NCBI RefSeq assembly: GCF_011030405.1
Contig: NZ_JAAJTJ010000006.1
Coordinates: forward strand, 62,001-126,000
Reading direction: 5' to 3'
Origin: Parapedobacter sp. SGR-10
GTDB lineage: Bacteria; Bacteroidota; Bacteroidia; Sphingobacteriales; Sphingobacteriaceae
DNA length: 64,000 nt
The notes under the pieces are model-generated. The model saw only the letters and a list, made by a program, of their open reading frames with translations, was not told the origin of the DNA and ran no database searches. The position numbers and the translations under genes are program-made. Below are positions 9,131 through 16,825 of this stretch, piece by piece. Each line of letters opens with the position of its first letter. Position 1 is the stretch's first letter.

Positions 9131-9154
9131 GCCATTATAATAATCATCATTGCA

Positions 9155-10657
9155 ATGAATTATTCCAGATTAGCGGTTTTTGTCTTGTTAACGGTTTTTG
9201 GATCGACAATCCTCTTTACGTCCTGCAAAAGCTCTAGAAACAATGTTTCTGACAAAACAGGTGTACGATACAACGATCCTTATAACGGTGGGCTTCAGAT
9301 CAATCGTAAGATCACGGAAAGCCCCGGTCCCGGCCTGGTAGCTATAGAAGGAGGCTCTTTCGTCATAGGCGGCAGTTTGAATGAAGATTTGGGATACACC
9401 CACGACAACTTAAAAAGACGGGTTACCATTCCCTCATTTTATATCGATGAGACTGAAGTATCCAATGCCGATTGGCTGGAATATCTCACCTGGATAGCCA
9501 ATAACTTCCCGCAGGACGCACGTCTCTATTATGAGGCCCTGCCCGATTCCTTGGTATGGAGAAATCCACTATCCTACAACGAACCTTATGTCAATCTGTA
9601 TTTTCGCCACCCTTCCTTTCAGGATTATCCGGTAGTGGGAGTCACATGGGAACAGGCTAACGCGTACTGCCAGTGGAGAACAGATCGTGTGAATGAACAT
9701 ATCCTGCGTGAACGTGGTATTTTGGTCGATTACAAAACCCTTAGTGAGCAAGGAGGCGGCGATGCACAGCAAGCTTACAATACAGAAATGTATCTGAATG
9801 GTCAATTAAAAGGTGATGGCATCGATGGAAAAAAAATGCCTAAAGACAATCGGCCAGGCGCGGCAAAAGATGCCAAACGTCCCGCACGTATGGAAGATGG
9901 CATACTGAAACAACCCTATCGCCTACCTACAGAAGCCGAATGGGAATATGCAGCATTGGGGCTCGTCGGCAACACCTATGATGGCAATATCGAAACTGCA
10001 CGTACCTACCCATGGAATGGATTGGGTGTACGTGACGCGAACAGAAAGAACCAGGGGCGTATGATGGCCAACTTCAAGATCACCAGCGGCAATAACATGG
10101 GTATTGCCGGCGATCTAAACGACGGGGGCGACATTACTGTTCCTGTAAAAAGCTATAGGCCCAATGATTTTGGTCTATACAATATGGCCGGAAATGTCAA
10201 TGAGTGGGTAAGTGACGTCTATCGCCAACTGTCCTATGAAGATTTCGAGGATTTCAATCCTTTCAGAGGCCATGTATTTACCAATAATCTCTATGAAAGT
10301 GGAGAATCATTGGCATTGGCAAAGGATAAATACGGCCGTCCTATAAAAGTACCGGCTAAGGCTCCTCGCAAACAAACGTGGGACGAACTACAAGCGTCTA
10401 AAGCTGCTGACCCCAACTCTACCACTTACGACTATGACGTGAGGGGGTTCAAAGATGAAGAACAAAAGGAACTTTACGGCAAGGTAACCTTAGTCAACGA
10501 TAAGTCAAGGGTATATAAAGGTGGTTCGTGGAACGATAGAGCCTACTGGCTCAATCCTGCTACCCGTCGCTTCATGCAGCAGGACGAGTCGAACGCTATG
10601 ACAGGCTTCCGATGTGCGATGACCATGGTCGGCAATAACAACTTTGTTGTAAGATAA
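9155..10657 (+). CDS. gldJ: Gliding-motility/type IX secretion lipoprotein GldJ (SUMF1-like)
   Basis: GldJ is an outer-membrane-associated lipoprotein needed for gliding and T9SS function in Flavobacterium. This protein (500 aa) has a lipoprotein signal ending in LFTSC (Cys24), then a formylglycine-generating-enzyme-like (SUMF1) fold: PVVGVTWEQANAYCQWRTD, LPTEAEWEYAALG, MAGNVNEWV, KGGSWNDRAYW and GFRCAM. ALPDSLVWRN with PSFQDYPVVGV is typical of GldJ and the related GldK. I prefer GldJ for its length and insertions; GldK is the alternative. I chose the ATG at 9155 because the 30-codon upstream extension lies across the promoter box and would bury the lipobox. Confidence 0.82.
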   Translation: MNYSRLAVFVLLTVFGSTILFTSCKSSRNNVSDKTGVRYNDPYNGGLQINRKITESPGPGLVAIEGGSFVIGGSLNEDLGYTHDNLKRRVTIPSFYIDETEVSNADWLEYLTWIANNFPQDARLYYEALPDSLVWRNPLSYNEPYVNLYFRHPSFQDYPVVGVTWEQANAYCQWRTDRVNEHILRERGILVDYKTLSEQGGGDAQQAYNTEMYLNGQLKGDGIDGKKMPKDNRPGAAKDAKRPARMEDGILKQPYRLPTEAEWEYAALGLVGNTYDGNIETARTYPWNGLGVRDANRKNQGRMMANFKITSGNNMGIAGDLNDGGDITVPVKSYRPNDFGLYNMAGNVNEWVSDVYRQLSYEDFEDFNPFRGHVFTNNLYESGESLALAKDKYGRPIKVPAKAPRKQTWDELQASKAADPNSTTYDYDVRGFKDEEQKELYGKVTLVNDKSRVYKGGSWNDRAYWLNPATRRFMQQDESNAMTGFRCAMTMVGNNNFVVR

Positions 10658-10698
10658 TGAACACTAAAGGCTTTTCAATGAAAAGCCTTTAGTGTTCA
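10658..10698. terminator. gldJ terminator hairpin
   Basis: A perfect 18-bp stem (10658-10675 with 10681-10698, core ACTAAAGGCTTTT) with a 5-nt loop, overlapping the gldJ stop codon. The downstream T-run is short (tgatta), so efficiency is uncertain. Confidence 0.8.
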
Positions 10699-10860
10699 TT
10701 GATTATCCTATTTCCTATCCGTCTTCCTCAATTCTCATTTCAGTAATAACCTAAACATAAGAATATACATTGGTTATCGCAATCCTATGATGATACCAGC
10801 GCGGATTTTCCATAAAAATTTGCTCAGTATTAGTATCTTCGTGTATATATACCTCTTGTG

Positions 10861-12198
10861 ATGAAAAGTATTATCTGCCTTTTATGTATTTGTTTTTCTT
10901 CCTACAGTTGGGCACAAGGTATATTCCGGCTACCCGATCGCAAACCACACTCCTTTCACTTTGAGCTCATTAACAATATAGTGTTGGTTCCGGTCACTAT
11001 CAATGGTATAGAATTCACTTTTTTGTTGGACACAGGGGTAAAGGAGACCATTCTATTTGCACAGGCTAACGATTCTCTCTATCTACACAATAAAAATAAA
11101 ATGACATTTCATGGAATGGGTAGTGGCGAGGGTATAGAAGGCCTCCTCTCTACAGACAACGTTGTCAAGGTAGGCAACGTCGCGATAGACACACTGCATT
11201 GGATCTATGTCATTCAAGCAAGTGACCTCGATATATCGAGTAATATAGGTGTAGCCATAAATGGCATATTGGGTTCAAAATTTTTCAATAGTTTTCCAAT
11301 TCACATCGATTACACAAAATCAAAAATCACACTTTACCCTCCAGGATATGACTACAGCGATATGCGTAAAGGATACCAAAAAACAGCTATCCGTATCGAA
11401 AACGAACGGCCTTATATACGGGCAAAGATACAGGTAGATCAAGAATGGATGGAAGGCAAAATGTTGATCGACATGGGCAACACTGATCCGATGATGATTT
11501 TTTCATTTTTGTTGCCTCATTTCACAATCAAAGCACCATATGTAGACGAGTACCTAGTAAGGGGAATCAATGGTGCTATATATGGAAAAAGGAACAGGGT
11601 ACGAAAGTCTGCAATAGCAGGTTTTGAATTGGCCTATCCCATTGTTTCCTACCCAAATTCGGATGCTATCATCAAAGACCGACTGACAAAAAATAGAATA
11701 GGATCAATAGGCAATCAAACCCTGCAACGCTTTCACCTCTTTATGGATTATGCAAGAGAGGAGATGTATTGGAAAAAGAACAAATGGTTCAAAAAACCCT
11801 TTTTGCTGAATATGGCCGGCATGGATGTACAACATACCGATATGATCTGGACGGAGGAGAAAATACCCATACCCCGAACCAAGAAACAAGAAGAAGATAG
11901 AATGGAGCATGGGATTACGATATATCTTTCCGACCATCATTTCCAATATAATTTCGTGTTGAAACCTCAGTACAAAGTCGCTGGAGTCCGAAAAAACTCT
12001 CCGGCAGAAAAAGCTGGAGTACAGGTCGATGATATATTGCTGAAAATAAACGGAACACCTGCACAAAACCTCTCCCTTTCCAAAATAATGACCCGATTGC
12101 AATCACACCCTGGTGACGAAATCAGACTGACCGTACAAAGAGGTGAAGAGATTAAAAATATTAGGTTCCATTTGGTGGATCCTATTCCATATTTGTAG
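10861..12198 (+). CDS. Secreted aspartyl-protease-like protein with C-terminal PDZ domain
   Basis: A 445-aa protein with a signal peptide (IICLLCICFSSYSWAQ). The first half has the retropepsin-like motif FTFLLDTGVKETI (Asp57-Thr-Gly). A second, similar segment is MLIDMGNTDPMM (Asp204-Met-Gly), where Thr is replaced by Met. Residues ~360-435 form a PDZ domain (GVRKNSPAEKAGVQVDDILLKING). Such proteins are probably periplasmic or surface peptidases; the substrate is unknown. ATG 10861 was chosen over the GTG directly before it. Confidence 0.78.
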   Translation: MKSIICLLCICFSSYSWAQGIFRLPDRKPHSFHFELINNIVLVPVTINGIEFTFLLDTGVKETILFAQANDSLYLHNKNKMTFHGMGSGEGIEGLLSTDNVVKVGNVAIDTLHWIYVIQASDLDISSNIGVAINGILGSKFFNSFPIHIDYTKSKITLYPPGYDYSDMRKGYQKTAIRIENERPYIRAKIQVDQEWMEGKMLIDMGNTDPMMIFSFLLPHFTIKAPYVDEYLVRGINGAIYGKRNRVRKSAIAGFELAYPIVSYPNSDAIIKDRLTKNRIGSIGNQTLQRFHLFMDYAREEMYWKKNKWFKKPFLLNMAGMDVQHTDMIWTEEKIPIPRTKKQEEDRMEHGITIYLSDHHFQYNFVLKPQYKVAGVRKNSPAEKAGVQVDDILLKINGTPAQNLSLSKIMTRLQSHPGDEIRLTVQRGEEIKNIRFHLVDPIPYL

Positions 12199-12219
12199 TC
12201 TCTACCTTCTTTCAACGTG

Positions 12220-12245
12220 AAAGCCCGGCTTTTCAACCGGGCTTT
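12220..12245. terminator. Shared terminator between the protease gene and pnp
   Basis: AAAGCCCGG (12220-12228) pairs with CCGGGCTTT (12237-12245) around an 8-nt loop. It lies between two convergent genes and could act on both strands. Confidence 0.75.
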
Positions 12246-12266
12246 ACAATTTTTATCCGAAAAGAA

Positions 12267-14453
12267 TTATGCCTCCGGAGCATCCGGCACCGTAGGAGCT
12301 GGAGCCTGATCTCTTTGAGGTTTGTCTTCTCTTGGAGGACGAGGCAACAATACTTTACGCGAAAGCTTCATCTTGCCCTGCTTGTCAATATCCAATAATT
12401 TGACCTTCACATGATCACCTTCTTTGAATATGCCGTCCATATTTTCCAAGCGCTTCCAATCGATCTCCGAGATGTGCAGTAAGCCATCTTTACCCGGCAT
12501 GATCTCTATGAATGCACCGAACGCCATGATAGACTTCACTTTACCTTCGTATATTTCGCCTATCTCCGGTTTAGCTGCAATAGCTTTGATACGGGAAACA
12601 GCAGCATCGATAGAGGCCTTGTTGTCGGCAAATACCTGTACGATACCTTTGTTGTCCACCTCCTCAATAGAGATTGTAGCTCCTGTTTCACGCTGCATTT
12701 CCTGGATAATCTTTCCACCCGGCCCGATCACTGCACCGATAAAATCCTTATCGATGGTCAATTGGATGATACGAGGTGCATGAGGCTTGTAGTCTTCACG
12801 TGGAGCAGAAAGTGTATTGTTCATCTCATTCAAGATGTGGAGACGAGCCTCTTTCGCCTGATCCAATGCCTGTGTCAACACTTCCCATTTCAAACCGTGG
12901 ATCTTCAAGTCCATCTGACAGCCTACGATACCATTGGCCGTACCTGTCACCTTAAAGTCCATATCCCCCAAATGATCTTCATCACCCAAGATATCCGAAA
13001 GGATAGCATATTTGCCTGTTTTCTCGTCAGTAATCAATCCCATTGCGATACCGGATACAGGAGCTTTCAATTTTACCCCGGCATCCATCAGCGCCAATGT
13101 ACCGGCACAGACCGTAGCCATCGAAGACGAACCATTGGATTCAAGAATATCCGAAACCACACGGATAGTATATGGGTTTTCCTCATCTGCAGGCAATACC
13201 TGTTTCAATGAACGCATCGCCAGATTACCATGACCTACCTCACGACGGCCAGGGCCCCTATTTGGACGCACTTCTCCCGTAGAGAATCCCGGAAAATTGT
13301 AATGCAGGATAAACTTGTTGTATCCATAGATAAATGCGCCATCGATCATCTGCTCATCATCTTTGGCACCCAAAGTAACCGAAGTCAACGACTGGGTTTC
13401 CCCACGGGTAAAAACCGCAGAACCATGTGCTGCAGGAAGATAATCCACTTCTGACCAGATTGGGCGTACCGTACGCACATCACGACCATCCAAACGGATA
13501 CCTTCGTTCAATACGAGGTTACGAACAGCCTCATACTGTACATCATGGTAATATTTTTTCAATAAAAATGCTGTTTCTTCATCGATCTCCTCACCCAAAG
13601 TCGCAAAGAACTCTTCACCAATTTCGGTAAACTTTTCAGTACGCTCATGCTTAGTCGAACCCGATTTGGCGACAGCATAGACTTTATCGTAAGTAGCTTG
13701 GAATATCGCTTCACGCAATGTAGGGTTGCTTGGCTCGTGGTTAAACTCGCGCTTCGCTTCCGAACCTACCAATTTAGCCAACTCTACCTGAGCCGCTACT
13801 TGTTTTTTGATCGCTTCGTGTGCAAAAGCAATAGCTTCTACCATTTCGGCTTCCGAGATTTCTTTGGCCTCTCCCTCTACCATGACAATATCCTGTGCAG
13901 AACCGGCCACGATAAATTCCAAGGTCGCCTTTTCCAAAACGGAACGTGTAGGATTGACGACCAACTCTCCATCGATCTTAGCCACACGCACTTCAGATAT
14001 AGGTCCGTTGAATGGAATATCCGATACCGCTATAGCGGCCGAAGCAGCCAAACCTGCCAAAGCATCCGGCATGATATCCTTATCTGCCGAAATCAACGAG
14101 ACCATGACCTGCGTATCCGCGTGGTATGTCTCTGGAAAAAGTGGACGCAACGCCCTATCGATCAAACGTGAAATCAACACCTCATAATCCGACAATCTTG
14201 CCTCACGACGCAGGAAACCTCCCGGAATGCGACCCGTAGCCGCGTATTTTTCTTGATAATCTACGGATAGTGGAAGGAAATCCGCCCCCGCTTTGGGTTC
14301 TTTGGACGAAACCACTGTAGCAAGCAACATCGTTGCTCCTTGTTTTAACACTACCGAACCATCGGCCTGTTTGGCCAATTTACCGGTAGACAATTCGATA
14401 GGAGCCAAACCGTTTCCTAACTCGATTGTAACTTTTTTTTCGTTGTAACTCAT
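12267..14453 (-). CDS. pnp: Polyribonucleotide nucleotidyltransferase (PNPase)
   Basis: PNPase degrades RNA 3'-to-5' by phosphorolysis. The 728-aa protein has the expected order: RNase PH domain 1 with [16 protein letters not shown], an alpha-helical linker, RNase PH domain 2 with [23 protein letters not shown] and [19 protein letters not shown], a KH domain with [13 protein letters not shown], and an S1 domain with [20 protein letters not shown]. It follows rpsO on the same strand, a widespread arrangement, but a terminator and a separate promoter lie between them. Confidence 0.98.
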   Translation of the reverse strand: MSYNEKKVTIELGNGLAPIELSTGKLAKQADGSVVLKQGATMLLATVVSSKEPKAGADFLPLSVDYQEKYAATGRIPGGFLRREARLSDYEVLISRLIDRALRPLFPETYHADTQVMVSLISADKDIMPDALAGLAASAAIAVSDIPFNGPISEVRVAKIDGELVVNPTRSVLEKATLEFIVAGSAQDIVMVEGEAKEISEAEMVEAIAFAHEAIKKQVAAQVELAKLVGSEAKREFNHEPSNPTLREAIFQATYDKVYAVAKSGSTKHERTEKFTEIGEEFFATLGEEIDEETAFLLKKYYHDVQYEAVRNLVLNEGIRLDGRDVRTVRPIWSEVDYLPAAHGSAVFTRGETQSLTSVTLGAKDDEQMIDGAFIYGYNKFILHYNFPGFSTGEVRPNRGPGRREVGHGNLAMRSLKQVLPADEENPYTIRVVSDILESNGSSSMATVCAGTLALMDAGVKLKAPVSGIAMGLITDEKTGKYAILSDILGDEDHLGDMDFKVTGTANGIVGCQMDLKIHGLKWEVLTQALDQAKEARLHILNEMNNTLSAPREDYKPHAPRIIQLTIDKDFIGAVIGPGGKIIQEMQRETGATISIEEVDNKGIVQVFADNKASIDAAVSRIKAIAAKPEIGEIYEGKVKSIMAFGAFIEIMPGKDGLLHISEIDWKRLENMDGIFKEGDHVKVKLLDIDKQGKMKLSRKVLLPRPPREDKPQRDQAPAPTVPDAPEA

Positions 14454-14523
14454 TGTGTTTTACTTGTGATGCGTATTCCTCTTTATTTGACGCATCTATT
14501 TTTTAGACTTTTAAAAATTCAAG

Positions 14524-14552
14524 CAAAGGTAAGGAAAAAATTCAGTATCAAA
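14524..14552 (-). promoter_or_regulatory. pnp promoter
   Basis: On the minus strand: TTTG (14552-14549), 17-nt spacer, TACCTTTG (14531-14524). It is a good Bacteroidota -33/-7 pair, giving a leader of about 65 nt before pnp. Confidence 0.7.
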
Positions 14553-14577
14553 TGTAAAATAGCGTAGAGAGCATAAA

Positions 14578-14607
14578 AAAACCATCCCGATATATCGGGA
14601 TGGTTTT
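14578..14607 (-). terminator. rpsO terminator
   Basis: AAAACCATCCCGA and TCGGGATGGTTTT form a perfect 13-bp stem with loop TATA. On the minus strand the 3' arm runs into TTTTTT, a good intrinsic terminator 20 nt after rpsO. Confidence 0.88.
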
Positions 14608-14626
14608 CTGTTCTTTTACTAAAAGA

Positions 14627-14908
14627 TTATTTTTTGATAATATCACGTAGACCCAATGCTTTGATAATGGCACGGTATCTCTCGATATCTTTTTTGTACA
14701 AATAAGCCAACAACGAACGACGCTTACCTACCAATTTCTGTAGTGCAAGCTGCGTATTGAAATCTTTTCTGTTTTTTTTCAAATGCTCAGTCAAGTGAGC
14801 AATTCTTTTAGTGAATAAAGCGACCTGGCCTTCTGTAGAGCCTGTGTTGGCAGCTGAACCGGCAAACTCTTCGAAAATGCCTGCTTTGTACTCTTTACTT
14901 AAATACAT
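14627..14908 (-). CDS. rpsO: 30S ribosomal protein S15
   Basis: S15 nucleates the 16S rRNA platform. The motif TGSTEGQVALFTKRIAHLTEHLK and the C-terminal RRSLLAYLYKKDIERYRAII are diagnostic; 93 aa is about normal (E. coli 89). A -7 box TACCTTTG lies 45 nt upstream. Confidence 0.97.
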   Translation of the reverse strand: MYLSKEYKAGIFEEFAGSAANTGSTEGQVALFTKRIAHLTEHLKKNRKDFNTQLALQKLVGKRRSLLAYLYKKDIERYRAIIKALGLRDIIKK

Positions 14909-14952
14909 CTCTTGAATAATATTAAAGCGTTATAAAATTTATTAATTGCCTG

Positions 14953-14960
14953 CAAAGGTA
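14953..14960 (-). promoter_or_regulatory. -7 box upstream of rpsO
   Basis: On the minus strand, TACCTTTG is a full TAnnTTTG match. The nearest TTG (14986-14984) is 23 nt away, a loose -33 candidate. Confidence 0.6.
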
Positions 14961-15068
14961 GGAATTAAATTTGAGAATGAAAACAATTTGGAAATTTGAA
15001 AATTGTAGACTTACAGATTGGCAAATCACCACATTTCCAAATCATCTCATCTCCTCATTTCCAAATTA

Positions 15069-16283
15069 TCACACCTTCACATAAATTCCCTTTTTGTCCA
15101 GTACATAACCCACTGCCCACATCAGCAGCATATAGCACAGAGCATAGGCAAAAGATCCTATTTCCGGTGGGCCCGGTATCATGGCGCATACATTGTTATA
15201 AAACCAGGCAAAGGCTGTTGTGTACAGTTGCACACCATCTGCATCGAATCCATTCGGAATCCTAAACAAGCCTACAAAACGCACCAACAGCGCACTAAGC
15301 ACATAGATAAACAACGGATTTTTGCCAAAAACATCAAAAAATCTCGTGATACCGTTTCGAACTCCTTGCACCTCTATATACCAAATCATTGTTCCAATCG
15401 TTAAGGCACCAAGCCCTGCAGTGTACAATACATACGAACTCGTCCAAATCTTCTTATTGATCGGAAAACCCAACGACCATACATAGCCCAGCACTACCAA
15501 AATAAATCCTGTCACAAACAATCCCGATAGCAGTTTAAAATGCGACTCCTTCGACAAAGGGACTTTTGCCCACAACCAGTCTACCTGCCCTTGATTTCGG
15601 ATAAACAAACCCGTCAGATAACCAAAAACAACCTGCACAATCGCAGGGAGTGTACTCGCCAATCCCTCTGGATCAAACGGCACGCCCTCCCCTTTATACA
15701 TATGGGCCACCCCTAAAATCTGTTTATCTATTGCCGTTCCGAACCATCCCTCCAAACTATACGGATCCTCTCCTCCTAGTGCGATGCACAATCCCCAATA
15801 CGACAACAATATGCCCGTTGAAATCCAGATAATGGCTTTAGGTTTAAAATAAAAAGCCAGAATAGAGGCAAAGAAGTAAGCCAAAGCAATACGTTGCAAT
15901 ACACCTAAGATCCGTATTCCCCGATTTGGATCATCGGGGTCCACCCAATGCTTGAATACCAATTCCTCCCCCTTCCATTTCACAAAAGGCCACCACATGA
16001 TCAACAGACCTATTAAAAAGATAATGACAGTCCTTCGAACAACTTTTCTCCAGAATACACCTGAGCCCCCCTCCCGAAGACGCGGCATCACAAATGCCAT
16101 GGCATTACCCACGGCAAATAAAAAAAAAGGAAATACCAGATCAGTAGGTGTACAACCGTGCCACTCGGCATGTCCCAAAGGCACAAAAATGTATTTCCAT
16201 GTTCCTGGATTATTAACCAGGATCATGAAGGCAACTGTCGCGCCCCGAAAGACATCCAACGAATAATAGCGCTGTGGTTTCAT
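15069..16283 (-). CDS. HGSNAT-like membrane acyltransferase (DUF5009/YeiB-like)
   Basis: A 404-aa integral membrane protein with about 10-11 helices. The N-terminus RYYSLDVFRGATVAFMILVN and the segment HGCTPTDLVFPFFLFAVGNA match bacterial relatives of heparan-alpha-glucosaminide N-acetyltransferase, which move acetyl groups across membranes to sugars. A role in N-acetylating cell-wall or glycan amino sugars is possible but unproven. The gene stands alone, convergent with nothing, and its start lies 160 nt from two small-RNA-like units. Confidence 0.8.
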   Translation of the reverse strand: MKPQRYYSLDVFRGATVAFMILVNNPGTWKYIFVPLGHAEWHGCTPTDLVFPFFLFAVGNAMAFVMPRLREGGSGVFWRKVVRRTVIIFLIGLLIMWWPFVKWKGEELVFKHWVDPDDPNRGIRILGVLQRIALAYFFASILAFYFKPKAIIWISTGILLSYWGLCIALGGEDPYSLEGWFGTAIDKQILGVAHMYKGEGVPFDPEGLASTLPAIVQVVFGYLTGLFIRNQGQVDWLWAKVPLSKESHFKLLSGLFVTGFILVVLGYVWSLGFPINKKIWTSSYVLYTAGLGALTIGTMIWYIEVQGVRNGITRFFDVFGKNPLFIYVLSALLVRFVGLFRIPNGFDADGVQLYTTAFAWFYNNVCAMIPGPPEIGSFAYALCYMLLMWAVGYVLDKKGIYVKV

Positions 16284-16415
16284 CGATTAGACTATTTCCC
16301 AAACTTAGGTAAAATGCCCCACATTCACCAATACTTCACGGTAAAAAACCAAATCCCTAAACAACCCTTGTATTACACCCTCGGATTAACATAATTTAAC
16401 AACACAAGCTCTGTT

Positions 16416-16431
16416 TTGGCACGAGGCTTGA
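16416..16431 (+). promoter_or_regulatory. Sigma-54-like -24/-12 promoter of small-RNA unit 1
   Basis: TTGGCAC (16416-16422) and TTGA (16428-16431). The GG and the G of the second box are exactly 12 nt apart, as in sigma-54 promoters (TTGGCAC-N5-TTGC). The predicted start is near 16443, where the conserved unit begins. An alternative reading as a primary-sigma promoter is weaker. Confidence 0.55.
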
Positions 16432-16442
16432 TCATTACTTGG

Positions 16443-16513
16443 TAATTCATAATTTAGGTTAATAATTGGTTAGTTGGAAAATCCCGTAGCTCCCCGCTAC
16501 GGGATTTTCTTTT
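16443..16513 (+). ncRNA. Small-RNA-like unit, copy 1
   Basis: About 71 nt. It begins TAATTCATAATT, carries the block TTAGGTTAATAATTGGTT also found in the two other copies, and ends in a terminator hairpin AAAATCCCGTAGC/GCTACGGGATTTT with loop TCCCC, followed by CTTTT. No ORF of note. The order (promoter, conserved single-stranded block, intrinsic terminator) suggests an independent small RNA. I cannot assign it to a known family. Confidence 0.65.
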
Positions 16514-16564
16514 CTGCACTCTTCATCAAAAATTATATTTTTTTACCCCCTAATTCTATCAATT

Positions 16565-16580
16565 TTGGCACAACTATTGA
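16565..16580 (+). promoter_or_regulatory. Sigma-54-like -24/-12 promoter of small-RNA unit 2
   Basis: TTGGCAC (16565-16571) and TTGA (16577-16580), with the same spacing as in copy 1. The distance from TTGA to GTAATTCATA is 10 nt in both copies, although the spacer sequence differs. Predicted start near 16592. A TATTTTAG further down could be a primary-sigma -7 box as an alternative. Confidence 0.55.
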
Positions 16581-16591
16581 TGGTATTTTAG

Positions 16592-16661
16592 TAATTCATA
16601 TTTAGGTTAATAATTGGTTTGGTAAAAAATCCTGGAGTTCCCCGCTTCAGGATTTTTTTTA
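16592..16661 (+). ncRNA. Small-RNA-like unit, copy 2
   Basis: About 70 nt, 149 nt downstream of copy 1 and in the same orientation. It has the same 5' TAATTCATA and invariant TTAGGTTAATAATTGGTT block. Its terminator stem AATCCTGGAG/CTTCAGGATT differs from copy 1 but still pairs (one G-U), and the loop keeps TCCCC. It ends in TTTTTTTT. Confidence 0.65.
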
Positions 16662-16761
16662 TAGAGATATGTTCAAAAAACTTTGAGCCCAAGCCCAAGG
16701 CTTTAAACCTTGGGTTAAAGATTTAGTTTTTTTTAACATGCAAAAATGCTGTAATAATTGG

Positions 16762-16769
16762 TAAATTTG
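16762..16769 (+). promoter_or_regulatory. -7 box upstream of sprE
   Basis: TAAATTTG fully matches TAnnTTTG, 56 nt before the ATG. No clear -33 box. Confidence 0.55.
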
Positions 16770-16825
16770 TACAGGACTATAGAAATGGGTCTATTGTACC
16801 TTTTAAATCAATTTGCTACAACTGC

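Larger units (their letters stand above)
16284..16825. other. Intergenic region with two small-RNA units before sprE
   Basis: Between the acyltransferase start and sprE. Besides the two small-RNA units it holds a 7-bp hairpin CCCAAGG/CCTTGGG (16694-16714) without a T-tract, and the sprE -7 box. The sprE promoter region also contains TAATAATTGGT (16753-16763), resembling part of the small-RNA block, perhaps by chance. Confidence 0.6.

Noticed and set aside
9065..9154. Longer GldJ start
   Set aside because: The extra 30 hydrophobic residues overlap the promoter box and precede a complete lipoprotein signal.
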